Assembly: GCA_045600905.1 (NCBI GenBank)
Contig: JAZRYT010000113.1
Location: forward strand, 1 to 27,587
DNA from: F23-D06 sp045600905
GTDB taxonomy: Bacteria; Bacteroidota; Bacteroidia; Bacteroidales; WCHB1-69
Reading direction: 5' to 3'
DNA length: 27,587 bases
Part shown: in pieces, positions 1-7,595 of the stretch
How the letters are laid out: every line of letters begins with the position of its first letter
How positions within the stretch are numbered: position 1 is the first letter of the stretch
Translations under genes and position numbers: made by a program
The notes under the pieces: generated by a model
What the model was told of the DNA's origin: nothing
Database searches by the model: none
What the model saw: only the letters and a program-made list of their open reading frames with translations

Positions 1-213
1 CTTGACAACGAAAAAACGTATATGCTCGTCACGATCAACTTCATTGCTGATGGCGGCGATGACATACTCAAAGATATACATTTTGAAAATACCCGGCTTA
101 CCAACATCATATTCCGGGATTTTCTTATCGAAGAAATTAAAAACATCACCAAATCAGGGAAATCCGTGACCGGCCGGCTTGACGACCGCGTCATCATCAA
201 TCCCACAAACTAA
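1..213 (+). CDS. 5'-nucleotidase-like protein, C-terminal fragment (cut by window start)
   Basis: The reading frame is open from base 1 to a TAA at 211-213, so only the last 70 codons of a longer gene are present. The visible part has the pattern seen at the end of the 5'-nucleotidase C-terminal domain (UshA/NT5E type): a strand with YMLVTINFIADGGDD, then a helix ending FRDFLIEEIKNI, and a final DDRVIINP strand. In the family this domain binds the nucleoside of extracytoplasmic nucleotides, while catalysis lies in an N-terminal metallophosphoesterase domain, which is not visible here. The ATG at 22 is internal and should not be taken as the start. cstA begins only 12 bp downstream on the same strand, so the two are probably cotranscribed. 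The identification rests on a short fragment. Confidence 0.6.
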   Translation, partial: LDNEKTYMLVTINFIADGGDDILKDIHFENTRLTNIIFRDFLIEEIKNITKSGKSVTGRLDDRVIINPTN

Positions 214-225
214 AAACGCACTGCT

Positions 226-1659
226 ATGATAACATTCACATTAGCCCTAGTTATTTTAATCGCCGGATATATTATTTACGGTAAATTTATTGAAAAGATA
301 TTCGGGGCAGACTCAGAACGCCAAACACCCGCAATGACGATGGCGGACGGCATTGATTACGTGCCGATGAAGCCGTGGCGAATCTTCCTCATCCAGTTCC
401 TGAACATTGCCGGCGTAGGCCCGATTTGCGGTGCCATTATGGGTGTCCAATTTGGTACAGCCTCGTTTTTATGGATTGTCTTCGGCAGTATTTTTGCTGG
501 TGCCGTCCACGACTATTTGGGCGGTATGATGTCTCTGAGAGACAAAGGATGCAGTCTGCCTGAAATTCACGGACGTTATCTCGGCAACGGCATCAAACAG
601 TTTATGCGCGGCTTTATGGTGTTTGTGATGGTGCTCGTGGGCGTGGTTTTCGTCAACACGCCAGCCACCCTGCTGCACGCGCATTTCACACCTAATTGGA
701 ATATTTACATCTGGGTCGTCATCATCTTGGCCTATTATCTCATTGCCACCCTGCTTCCGATTGACAAACTCATTGGCAAAATATATCCTATTTTCGGATT
801 TCTGATGTTGGGTATGGCCGTCGCCATCGTCATAGCCTTTATCGCATACAAGCCCAACATTCCCGAAATATGGAACGGGTTGGAGAACCGCCATCCCGAT
901 GCGGCGCACAATCCCATTTTCCCGATGATGTTCATATCCATTGCCTGTGGTGCCATTTCCGGTTCCCACGCCACACAGTCGCCATTGATGGCGCGATGTA
1001 TGACCAATGAAAAACAGGGCCGTCCTATTTTTTACGGAGCTATGATTGCCGAAGGTATCGTCGCGCTCATTTGGGCGGCAGCCGCCGCCTATTTCTTCGG
1101 GCCGGACAGTCCCGTTGACACAGCCGGCAAAGGCGGACCCGCCATGGTCGGCATTATTGCAGACACCTGGTTTATTCCGGCCATCAGCATTATAACCATT
1201 TTGGGCGTCATCAGTGCGGCCATCACGTCTGGCGACACCGCATTGCGTTCCGCACGCCTGATTATCGCTGACTTTATGCACTACGACCAGAAGCCCATCA
1301 AAAATCGTCTGTTGATTGCCGTTCCCGTATTCGTCGCAACCGGACTGATTCTCATTTACAGCGTCACCGATGCCAAAGGATTCGATATGATATGGCGTTA
1401 CTTCGCGTGGGCGAACCAATTGCTCGCAACTTTCACCTTATGGGCGATTTCCGTCTATCTCAAACAGAACAAGTCCAAGATGTGGTATCTCATCACAATG
1501 ATTCCCGCAACCTTTATGACAATGGTCACAGGCTGTTTCCTCTTTGTCGCTGAGAAAGAAGGCTTAGGACTCATCCTTTCCCGTCCTGTCGGCTATACCA
1601 TCGGCGCCCTCATCACGGTCACCGTAGTCACGTTGTTCTTTGTGAAGAATAGAAAGTAG
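226..1659 (+). CDS. cstA: Carbon starvation protein CstA family transporter
   Basis: A 477-residue, very hydrophobic protein of the CstA family, inner-membrane carriers linked to peptide or pyruvate uptake under carbon limitation. It starts with a membrane helix (LALVILIAGYIIYGKFIEKI), followed by PMKPWRIFLIQFLNIAGVGPI and AIMGVQFG, the family's hallmark N-terminal stretch. The middle has ISGSHATQSPLMARC, also strongly conserved in CstA, and the rest alternates hydrophobic spans and short loops to a lysine/arginine-rich end. It is much shorter than E. coli CstA (about 700 residues) but matches the short form usual in Bacteroidota. The gene lies 12 bp after the nucleotidase-like gene, suggesting one transcript; uptake of breakdown products from outside the cell would be a plausible shared theme, but that is inference. 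The exact substrate cannot be told from sequence. Confidence 0.93.
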   Translation: MITFTLALVILIAGYIIYGKFIEKIFGADSERQTPAMTMADGIDYVPMKPWRIFLIQFLNIAGVGPICGAIMGVQFGTASFLWIVFGSIFAGAVHDYLGGMMSLRDKGCSLPEIHGRYLGNGIKQFMRGFMVFVMVLVGVVFVNTPATLLHAHFTPNWNIYIWVVIILAYYLIATLLPIDKLIGKIYPIFGFLMLGMAVAIVIAFIAYKPNIPEIWNGLENRHPDAAHNPIFPMMFISIACGAISGSHATQSPLMARCMTNEKQGRPIFYGAMIAEGIVALIWAAAAAYFFGPDSPVDTAGKGGPAMVGIIADTWFIPAISIITILGVISAAITSGDTALRSARLIIADFMHYDQKPIKNRLLIAVPVFVATGLILIYSVTDAKGFDMIWRYFAWANQLLATFTLWAISVYLKQNKSKMWYLITMIPATFMTMVTGCFLFVAEKEGLGLILSRPVGYTIGALITVTVVTLFFVKNRK

Positions 1660-1672
1660 TTTCAGGATGTAG

Positions 1673-1692
1673 GGGCGCAATTTATCGCGCCC
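1673..1692. repeat. GC-rich hairpin after cstA
   Basis: GGGCGC (1673-1678) and GCGCCC (1687-1692) form a 6-bp stem around an AT-rich 8-base loop, 13 bp after the cstA stop codon. There is no T-tract behind it, so it is not a classical terminator; it resembles dispersed GC-rich palindromes of bacterial intergenic regions. Confidence 0.45.
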
Positions 1693-1698
1693 GCTCAA

Positions 1699-1712
1699 AG
1701 TTTCAAGTTTCA
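1699..1712. repeat. Two AGTTTCA heptamers
   Basis: Two perfect head-to-tail copies of AGTTTCA at 1699-1705 and 1706-1712. The same heptamer recurs at 11944-11957 and, in five copies, at 26091-26125. Confidence 0.6.
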
Positions 1713-1863
1713 ACTGCCTACGCACAACCAGCAAGTGAACGTGCAACAACATCATCAGCCCCATCATCGCATCACATTATATGATTTAAATAAATGGAAA
1801 CGTATGAAGAGGATTTATCCCCCTTTGATTCGAATAGATGTTTCCTTTTTGTATTGATGTGGC

Positions 1864-1967
1864 TTCTCTCCGAGAAACTTAGCCGGCACACTTTGTCTCA
1901 CCCCACATTGCGGACTTCACTACGTTCGTCCTAATGTGGGGTTATTGAGATGCGTTCTCTCCGAGAA
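1864..1967. repeat. Nested direct and inverted repeat element
   Basis: The 13-mer TTCTCTCCGAGAA occurs twice in the same orientation (1864-1876 and 1955-1967). Between them CCCCACATT (1901-1909) pairs with AATGTGGGG (1933-1941), and TCTCA (1896-1900) with TGAGA (1946-1950) extends the stem after an internal loop. The right copy also folds by itself as CGTTCTC/GAGAACG. No open frame of note crosses it. It looks like a small palindromic intergenic repeat rather than a gene; a processed RNA is possible but unsupported. Confidence 0.5.
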
Positions 1968-2113
1968 CGGCATATTCTCGGTAGGCCGCAGCCATTTTCA
2001 AACATTGCCTAGAAGATAATATTATTCATCATTAACACTAACATTTCGTTTTTTGCATTTTTTTCCAACTGCAAAAAAAATATGGATCTTGTCATTTTTC
2101 AATGAAAATATGT

Positions 2114-2121
2114 TATTTTTG
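2114..2121 (+). promoter_or_regulatory. Promoter -7 box (TATTTTTG) in front of the collapsed gene
   Basis: TATTTTTG matches the Bacteroidota TAnnTTTG -7 consensus exactly. A CTTG lies about 22 bp upstream as a possible -33 element. It sits 88 bp before the ATG at 2209. Confidence 0.5.
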
Positions 2122-2208
2122 CGCGCTTTTTTGCATAAAATCTCATTGAAAATGTAAAAAGTGGAATTAACAGATTATCAATAAACTTATCAACCCAAAC
2201 GCCCAAAT

Positions 2209-2360
2209 ATGAGAAAACTCTTCCCCTTGGTTAATGCCAGCACGATCACTTTCTGGGTTTGCGGCCTAGATAATAATTCTAACCTCAACAATGGTTATAT
2301 CTGATTAGAATCAACACTGAAAACGGCGTTATCAGCCAGAAATTCACGGTGGACCGCTAA
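2209..2360 (+). pseudogene. Collapsed remnant of a type IX-secreted protein gene
   Basis: An ATG at 2209 opens a 31-codon frame ending at TGA 2302-2304. Its last residues (NNSNLNNGYI) are continued in another frame by codons 2301-2360 reading LIRINTENGVISQKFTVDR and a TAA. Joined by a one-base frameshift, this gives an N-x-L-N-N-G-Y-x-L-I-R-I-N-T-x-N-G-V pattern followed by KFTV. That is the end of a type A sorting domain (C-terminal domain recognised by the type IX secretion system of Bacteroidota). Only a few start codons plus this tail survive, as if the whole middle of a secreted protein had been deleted. The unit still has a TAnnTTTG box in front and a hairpin terminator behind. Similarity of the tail is by eye only. 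Confidence 0.55.
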
Positions 2361-2385
2361 TTATCAGTAATTGCCAATATGTAAA

Positions 2386-2418
2386 AATCCCGATGCTCCC
2401 CGCATTGGGATTTTTTTT
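2386..2418 (+). terminator. Rho-independent terminator of the collapsed gene
   Basis: AATCCCGATGC (2386-2396) pairs with GCATTGGGATT (2402-2412) across a 5-base loop, with a single G-T wobble, and is followed directly by a run of T to 2418. Confidence 0.85.
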
Positions 2419-2561
2419 CCTCTTAGGGAGGACCAATGCTATTGTTTCCTTCTTATCATTGATATTTTTATAAAAAACGTTTTCTTTGCCAAATCTTTTT
2501 CAGTTGTGTTTCGTCTTTTTTATAGATGCATCTGAAATTGTTTAAGTTCAAAAGAAAAAAT

Positions 2562-3086
2562 ATGACTAAATTTTATCATACTACGAGATTGCAGCAGTTG
2601 GAGGATATCGTTTGTAAGGAACAAAACGATATGTTCCGTTTTGCCTATATGCGCGTTGGGGTGCGAGAAGATGCAGAGGATTTAGTGCAGGAGGTTTTTC
2701 TGAAACTCTTTCGTTCTGAAGAGAATTTAAAATCTGTGCGAAATCTTCGGCAATATCTGTTTCGATCGTTGCACAACCAATGTTTGGACTTCTACCGAAA
2801 GAAATCCTTACAGATAGTCGGGTTGGAAAATGCCGAACATATTCCGGACATTGCGTCAGAAGATGCGGACATCCATGCCGAATATCTGCGCATACGGAAG
2901 CTGTTAGATGGTCTTTCCCCTGAGCAGCAGGAAGTGGTTCGTTTGAAATGTTCCGACAAGTGCAGATTCTCGGACATCGCCTCCATTTTGAACATTCCCG
3001 TTCCGACGGCAAAGTCACGTTACCGCTATGCGATTCAACACATTAAAGAACAAATAAACCTTAAAAACCAGCACTATGAAAGATAA
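2562..3086 (+). CDS. RNA polymerase sigma factor, ECF subfamily
   Basis: A two-domain ECF sigma factor. Sigma region 2 is seen in MFRFAYMRVGVREDAEDLVQ followed by EVFLKLF, with an LRQYLFRSLHNQCLDFYRK helix; region 4 is seen in GLSPEQQEVVRLKCSD and the helix-turn-helix FSDIASILNIPVPTAKSRYR. It would direct core polymerase to its own promoter set. An in-frame ATG at 2526 would add 12 residues; I prefer 2562 because the A-rich stretch just before it is the typical Bacteroidota start context and the 174-residue product begins near region 2. The last 11 bp overlap the next gene, whose product has the layout of an anti-sigma factor, so the two are translationally coupled and probably functional partners. 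No clear TAnnTTTG promoter was found in front; autoregulated promoters of this class need not match it. Confidence 0.92.
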   Translation: MTKFYHTTRLQQLEDIVCKEQNDMFRFAYMRVGVREDAEDLVQEVFLKLFRSEENLKSVRNLRQYLFRSLHNQCLDFYRKKSLQIVGLENAEHIPDIASEDADIHAEYLRIRKLLDGLSPEQQEVVRLKCSDKCRFSDIASILNIPVPTAKSRYRYAIQHIKEQINLKNQHYER

Positions 3087-4269
3087 TAATTCAAAAATAG
3101 AAGAACAATTGTTTCCGAAAGGAACTTTCCAACCATCCGATTCGCTAAAAAATAGAATTATGGAAGAAGCGAAATCGACAGAACCGACATTTGCGAGAAA
3201 AACGTCCAAATTCAAGAAAATCATCCTGACAGCAGTTTCCGCCGCTGCAGTGCTCGCCATAATCATTGTGGCAAGATCTTTTATCAAACAGGCTTATTCA
3301 ATGGAAAGTCAGTTTCACAAGGCATCCGAATATTTCACAAAAGCATCCTCCTTTGTGGCTGACATTGATGCGCGTACGACACCCTCTGAGAATTTCGCGT
3401 ATATCGATGTGGGAGAGAATTTTGTGCATCACAAACTTTCCGTGCAACCGGCAAGCGGCTGTTGGCGTTTGGAAAAATCTGAACGCGTGGCTATGTATGA
3501 TGGCAAGAACACGTGGTTATGGAATCCCCAGAAACAATTTGGCCATAAATGGGCTGCGAACAGGGAAGGCGTTATTGAGGATTTTGCTATTTTGACAGAC
3601 CCGTTTATGATGTTGGAATTGGAAACGGACTATTTGCGATATAATCCTAAAGCGATATGCAAGAAATCTACTAAAAACGGTCTGGTAACCTTTGTACTTG
3701 AAGCACCCGCTCACGGCGATTATGAAAACGACTACCTCAAAAATACCAGCTTGGAGGATATGGACACCTATCGTGAATATGTTTTCGAAAAGAAATCGGG
3801 GTGTCTGCTTCGTTTGAAAATCAGCACCAAAATTGATGGGAGGACCACTACGGTTTTCGAAATGAAGAATATAGAATATAACGTCACCTTGGATGCCTCG
3901 ACTTTTACAGTACCTGACGGCTATGAGTGGAAAGTCGCGGATGCGGATTTTGACGTCAAAGATGCCGTTGTGAAGTCCTTCGTAGGCATACCGGCTGAAA
4001 AAGCGGTGGAAATGGCTTTTGCCGCCATGCATGATTGGGATACTACGGTGTTGAATGTGGTTTTAATGGAATATGATATCAAAGAATTGAAAAAACAATA
4101 CGAAGGTTGCCAACTTATGGGTCATAAAGAGGCTTTCCACTCAGGTCGGTATGTGGGAGTCTTTGTACCCTGTAGAATCAGGATGAAGGATCAGTCGATA
4201 CGCGAGCTAAATGTGGCAATACGCAAGGACAACAAACAGAAAGTCTGGTTGTTTGACGGAGGAATATGA
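3076..4269 (+). CDS. Probable membrane anti-sigma factor with RseB/LolA-like periplasmic domain
   Basis: A 397-residue protein whose start overlaps the end of the ECF sigma gene, the normal position of an anti-sigma factor. Residues 1-47 are a charged cytoplasmic segment short enough to be a sigma-binding peptide; 48-67 (IILTAVSAAAVLAIIIVARS) is a single membrane helix. The remainder is extracytoplasmic. Its beta-rich part, about 80-310, has a succession of strands with WRLEKSERVAMYDGKNTWLW and a later EMKNIEYNVTLDASTFTVP, reminiscent of the LolA/RseB fold, which binds lipidated or unfolded outer-membrane material. The last 85 residues are a further domain I do not recognise. If right, one protein joins the roles of RseA and RseB of the E. 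coli sigma-E pathway. The fold assignment is inference; the anti-sigma role rests mainly on gene position and topology. Confidence 0.72.
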   Translation: MKDNNSKIEEQLFPKGTFQPSDSLKNRIMEEAKSTEPTFARKTSKFKKIILTAVSAAAVLAIIIVARSFIKQAYSMESQFHKASEYFTKASSFVADIDARTTPSENFAYIDVGENFVHHKLSVQPASGCWRLEKSERVAMYDGKNTWLWNPQKQFGHKWAANREGVIEDFAILTDPFMMLELETDYLRYNPKAICKKSTKNGLVTFVLEAPAHGDYENDYLKNTSLEDMDTYREYVFEKKSGCLLRLKISTKIDGRTTTVFEMKNIEYNVTLDASTFTVPDGYEWKVADADFDVKDAVVKSFVGIPAEKAVEMAFAAMHDWDTTVLNVVLMEYDIKELKKQYEGCQLMGHKEAFHSGRYVGVFVPCRIRMKDQSIRELNVAIRKDNKQKVWLFDGGI

Positions 4270-4305
4270 ATCTATAGCAATCTCAAAACCTATGCAATGG
4301 AATTT

Positions 4306-4361
4306 CATAATCATAACGAAAATGAGATTATGGTTCGTCCCTCTGATTTCGTTTGATTATG
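4306..4361. terminator. Long imperfect inverted repeat between converging genes
   Basis: The left arm at 4306-4323 and the right arm at 4346-4361 (ATTTCGTTTGATTATG) are complementary over 16 bp with two single-base bulges. It lies between the stops of the anti-sigma gene (4269) and the TIGR04076 gene (4386), so it may act as a terminator in both directions. There is no strong T-run, so this use is uncertain. Confidence 0.45.
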
Positions 4362-4385
4362 CACTAAAATAGATATTGTTGTCAA

Positions 4386-4688
4386 TTAGTTCTCGGTTTC
4401 CAATAAAAAGCTGACAGGGCGGAAACCGTCGTTGCAGGAAATCATAGCAGAATAGGGATTTTTCATCCAGCCGTCATAGAAATTGCCGCCGCCTTCGGCC
4501 AAGGCCTCCACAAATTCCCTCATACTGCCCCACGCACTTTCACATAGGTTTTCTGGTCGCTGGCCGTTTTCGGAAATGAAAACCTGACCTTCGCAAATAT
4601 CACACGTATGCTCTATCGGATTTTCATACTTCTCCATCAGATCAGGATAAGAAGCTTTACGTATAGCTGTAATCTTTACTTTCTTCAT
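4386..4688 (-). CDS. TIGR04076 family protein
   Basis: A 100-residue cytoplasmic protein starting MKKVKITAIRKASYPDL, with a Cys-x2-Cys (CDICEGQ), a later NLCESAW, then FVEALAEGGG and a C-terminal MISCNDGFRPVSFLLE. This cysteine pattern and order match the small TIGR04076 family of unknown function found in anaerobes. The frame stays open further upstream to 4766, but I place the start at 4688 because a TAnnTTTG box on this strand (4709-4716) lies inside that extension and the family begins at this methionine. It is divergent from the rseP gene, sharing a short promoter region, and converges on the anti-sigma gene. The cysteines could bind metal or be redox-active; nothing more can be said. 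Confidence 0.72.
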   Translation of the reverse strand: MKKVKITAIRKASYPDLMEKYENPIEHTCDICEGQVFISENGQRPENLCESAWGSMREFVEALAEGGGNFYDGWMKNPYSAMISCNDGFRPVSFLLETEN

Positions 4689-4708
4689 TTTTATAAAAAT
4701 TAAGACCG

Positions 4709-4716
4709 CAAAAATA
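4709..4716 (-). promoter_or_regulatory. Promoter -7 box for the TIGR04076 gene
   Basis: On the minus strand this reads TATTTTTG, an exact TAnnTTTG match, 20 bp before the ATG at 4688. It sets the start of that gene. Confidence 0.6.
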
Positions 4717-4741
4717 CAATTTAATGAGGAAACTATTTTTG

Positions 4742-4749
4742 TATCTTTG
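4742..4749 (+). promoter_or_regulatory. Promoter -7 box for rseP
   Basis: TATCTTTG matches TAnnTTTG exactly and lies 25 bp before the ATG at 4775. It is back-to-back with the minus-strand box at 4709-4716, so the two genes share an 86-bp divergent control region. No convincing -33 TTG is visible. Confidence 0.6.
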
Positions 4750-4774
4750 CCGCCTTTAAAAATCAAAACGAACT

Positions 4775-6208
4775 ATGGGCGTAACTACACAGATTATAGG
4801 CTTGATAGCCAGCTTGTCATTTCTGATTATCACACACGAATTGGGTCATTTCACCTTTGCCAAAATATTTAAAACAAGAGTTGACCAATTCTATTTGTTC
4901 TTCAATCCGGGCTTTTCCATCATACGTTTCAAAAGATTTGATGGCAAAAACCATTTCAGCTTCTTCTCCGGCAGAGCGCCCAAGGAGTGGGAAGACCATC
5001 CTGAGAGCACGGAATGGGGCCTCGGCTGGCTGCCTCTCGGCGGTTACTGCGCCATCAACGGTATGGTTGACGAGACCACCAAAGCCAGCGATTTGGACGA
5101 TGAAATCCACGATTGGGAATTCCGCGCGAAACCCGCGTGGCAACGTTTCTTCATCATCATCGGCGGCGTACTGGTGAACTTCCTATCCGCCATCATCATC
5201 TACATTGCGCTCTGTTTCACATACGGCCGCGAATACATCCCAATGGAAAACGCCAAATACGGTCTGGAATTTTCAAAAGAAATGCAAGCTGTCGGATTCC
5301 AAAACGGAGACAAGGTTTTGCTCATCAACGACTACAAACCTCAGACATTGAACGATTTCGCCAACGACATCCTTTTGGAAGACGTCAAGACCGTCACCGT
5401 CGAACGTGATGGCGCGCAAAAGGTCATCCGCATACCTAAGACTTTGCCGCGCAAAATCGTCGGCGCCGGCACCAATGTCGCATTCTGCAACTACCGCATC
5501 CCGTTCGTCATCGACAGCGTGCTGCCCGGCAACCCCGCAGAGAAAGCCGGCCTACTTCGCGGCGACAGCCTCGTCGGCATCCGTATGCCTATCGCCCAGG
5601 CAACGGATTCCACAGAAGCCCAATACCAGGACAGCTCCGTGTTCTGCTTCTTCGACTACAAGAAAATCTTCACAGAAAATAAAAACAAGACCATCGAATT
5701 GGCCTATTACCGAGGCGACAGCCTCTGCCACACCGCCGTCACCCTCGATTCCGCAGGCAATATCGGTGTCTCCTACAAACTCCCCTACGACTTTTTCGGA
5801 AGCGTGAAGGAGGAATACGGATTCTTCCAATCCATTCCCAAAGGCATCGTGATGGGCGTCCATACGTTAGGAGACTATGTCAAGCAATTCAAGATTGTCT
5901 TTACCAAAGAAGGTTCCACCCAGTTGGGCAGTTTCCTGACCATTGGCAGCATCTTCCCGAAAGTTTGGGACTGGGAGCGTTTCTGGAATATGACCGCTCT
6001 GCTCGGCATCATCCTTGCCTTTATGAACATCATCCCCATTCCGGCATTGGACGGCGGCTATATCCTCTTCATCCTCATAGAGATGATTACCAGACGCAAG
6101 CCCAGCGACAAGTTCCTCGGCATCGCCAACACCATCGGCTTCATTCTACTTATTCTGCTGATGGTCTATGCTTTAGGACTAGACTTTCATCGATTCATCT
6201 TCAAGTAA
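4775..6208 (+). CDS. rseP: Site-2 zinc metalloprotease, RseP type
   Basis: A 477-residue integral membrane protease of the M50 family, which cuts substrate helices inside the membrane, classically the anti-sigma factor after a first periplasmic cut. The first membrane segment carries the zinc-binding HELGH (His21, Glu22, His25). The third ligand lies near the C-terminus in MNIIPIPALDGGYILF (Asp426), followed by another membrane span. In between is a hydrophobic span (FFIIIGGVLVNFLSAIIIYI, from about 127), with the conserved GGVLVNF turn, and two PDZ-like regions; the second has PFVIDSVLPGNPAEKAGLLR. Length and order fit complete RseP homologues. It has its own TAnnTTTG promoter. A sigma/anti-sigma pair 0.5 kb upstream is a natural candidate substrate system, but RseP is often a general housekeeping protease, so this pairing is inference. 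Confidence 0.94.
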   Translation: MGVTTQIIGLIASLSFLIITHELGHFTFAKIFKTRVDQFYLFFNPGFSIIRFKRFDGKNHFSFFSGRAPKEWEDHPESTEWGLGWLPLGGYCAINGMVDETTKASDLDDEIHDWEFRAKPAWQRFFIIIGGVLVNFLSAIIIYIALCFTYGREYIPMENAKYGLEFSKEMQAVGFQNGDKVLLINDYKPQTLNDFANDILLEDVKTVTVERDGAQKVIRIPKTLPRKIVGAGTNVAFCNYRIPFVIDSVLPGNPAEKAGLLRGDSLVGIRMPIAQATDSTEAQYQDSSVFCFFDYKKIFTENKNKTIELAYYRGDSLCHTAVTLDSAGNIGVSYKLPYDFFGSVKEEYGFFQSIPKGIVMGVHTLGDYVKQFKIVFTKEGSTQLGSFLTIGSIFPKVWDWERFWNMTALLGIILAFMNIIPIPALDGGYILFILIEMITRRKPSDKFLGIANTIGFILLILLMVYALGLDFHRFIFK

Positions 6209-6256
6209 ATTTCAGGTTCACTCCATAACATAACTCATAATTCATAACCCAACAAA

Positions 6257-7177
6257 ATGGATAAAGAGATGCTTAAATCGGAAATCCTCCGTTTGAAAAA
6301 GGAAAAGAACGCCATCATTTTGGCGCACTATTATACTTTACCCGAAGTGCAGGAGATTGCGGACTTCGTGGGTGACAGCTTGGCGCTCGCGCGAACGGCT
6401 GCCCAAACCGAATCCGACATCATCCTGTTTGCAGGCGTGCATTTCATGGCCGAGACCGCAAAAATTCTTAATCCCACTAAGAAAGTGCTCGTCCCGGACA
6501 TGTCTGCCGGCTGTGTTTTGGCCGACTGCTGCCAAGCCGAAAAATTGGCCGCATTCAAGGCGGAGCATCCCGACTACAAAGTGCTTTCCTACGTCAACTG
6601 TTCGGCTGCCGTAAAGGCTCTTTCCGACCTTATCGTCACGTCCGGCAACGCACTGAAGTTGGTGAACATGCTGCCCGTTGATGAGAAAATCATCTTCGCG
6701 CCCGACCGCAACCTGGGCGACTACATCAACAGAATGACGGGTCGCGAAATGCTCCTTTGGGACGGTGCCTGCAGTATTCACGACCATTACGAGTTGGAAG
6801 CGCTGAAGGCGTTGAAAGCAGCCCACCCGGGCGTGCCCGCCGTCGCGCACCCGGAGTGCCGCCGCGAGCTGTTGGAACAGGCTGACTTCGTGGGCTCCAC
6901 CGCCGCTATGCTCAAACACATCAGCGAAAGCGACCAACAGGAGTTCATCGTCGTAACCGAAAGCGGCATTCTCTACGAACTCCAAAAACAGAATCCTACC
7001 AAGACATTCTATACACTCTATAACGCCGCACTCGAGCACGACTGCGTCAATATGAAGAAGAACAATCTCGAGAACATCTACCAGGCCCTTCTCAACGAGA
7101 AACCCGAATTGCTGATGGATGAAGAACTGAGACAAAAAGCTTTGCTGCCCATCCAGCGGATGTTGGAGTTAAGCTAA
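6257..7177 (+). CDS. nadA: Quinolinate synthase (iron-sulfur)
   Basis: A 306-residue NadA, which condenses iminoaspartate with dihydroxyacetone phosphate to quinolinate in de novo NAD synthesis. Signature segments are AIILAHYYTLPEVQEIADFV at the start, FAGVHFMAETAKIL, VPDMSAGCVLADCC, APDRNLGDYI, WDGACSIHDHYE, and AHPECRRELLEQADFVGST. The three expected ligands of the [4Fe-4S] cluster are Cys86, Cys172 and Cys263 (in HDCVNMKKNNL); their spacing agrees with the compact NadA type. The enzyme appears complete. Neither nadB nor nadC is adjacent. Its stop codon (7175-7177) abuts the stop of the minus-strand S4-domain gene with no base between. Confidence 0.97.
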   Translation: MDKEMLKSEILRLKKEKNAIILAHYYTLPEVQEIADFVGDSLALARTAAQTESDIILFAGVHFMAETAKILNPTKKVLVPDMSAGCVLADCCQAEKLAAFKAEHPDYKVLSYVNCSAAVKALSDLIVTSGNALKLVNMLPVDEKIIFAPDRNLGDYINRMTGREMLLWDGACSIHDHYELEALKALKAAHPGVPAVAHPECRRELLEQADFVGSTAAMLKHISESDQQEFIVVTESGILYELQKQNPTKTFYTLYNAALEHDCVNMKKNNLENIYQALLNEKPELLMDEELRQKALLPIQRMLELS

Positions 7178-7579
7178 TCAGTCTTCAAAATCCTCCTCGT
7201 CGGCGAACTGCTGTTTGATATATTCAAGTTGTCGGCGATCACGTTTGGTAGGGCGGCCAAGTCCGTGCGGACGGAATTCGTACGTGTGCAATGTCTTCAT
7301 TCGGTCATACTCTTCCTGTGGTGTGAGGTCCTCCATATACTGCGGAACTAACGGGGCGCCCACCCTACTCTTAGGTGCGCCGATCACTTTGACCGTCTTA
7401 TTCAAAGAGCCGATGTGCACCTCATAGATTTCCTCTGTGCACACGGAACGCGACGGCTTCACGTTCGTGCCGTTCAGCTTCACTTTACCCGCATTGCAGG
7501 CATCCGTGGCCATAGAGCGCGTCTTGAACAGACGCACACTCCACAACCATTTGTCGATTCTAATATCTAATTTTTCCAT
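7178..7579 (-). CDS. hslR: S4-domain RNA-binding protein, HslR (Hsp15) type
   Basis: A 133-residue protein with an N-terminal S4 RNA-binding domain: IRIDKWLWSVRLFKTRSMAT, then the AGKVKLNGTNVKPSRSV loop, as in Hsp15/HslR. The E. coli protein binds 50S subunits still carrying nascent peptidyl-tRNA and helps recycle stalled ribosomes; related RqcP proteins act in the same pathway. The C-terminal part (from about residue 100) is basic then acidic (RPTKRDRRQL to DEEDFED). The ATG at 7579 is the natural start. Its leader runs straight into a 20-bp minisatellite (7596-7727), which separates it from the preceding DUF2147 gene. It converges on nadA with zero spacing. Confidence 0.9.
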   Translation of the reverse strand: MEKLDIRIDKWLWSVRLFKTRSMATDACNAGKVKLNGTNVKPSRSVCTEEIYEVHIGSLNKTVKVIGAPKSRVGAPLVPQYMEDLTPQEEYDRMKTLHTYEFRPHGLGRPTKRDRRQLEYIKQQFADEEDFED

Positions 7580-7595
7580 ATCCGTTTATTTTTCC

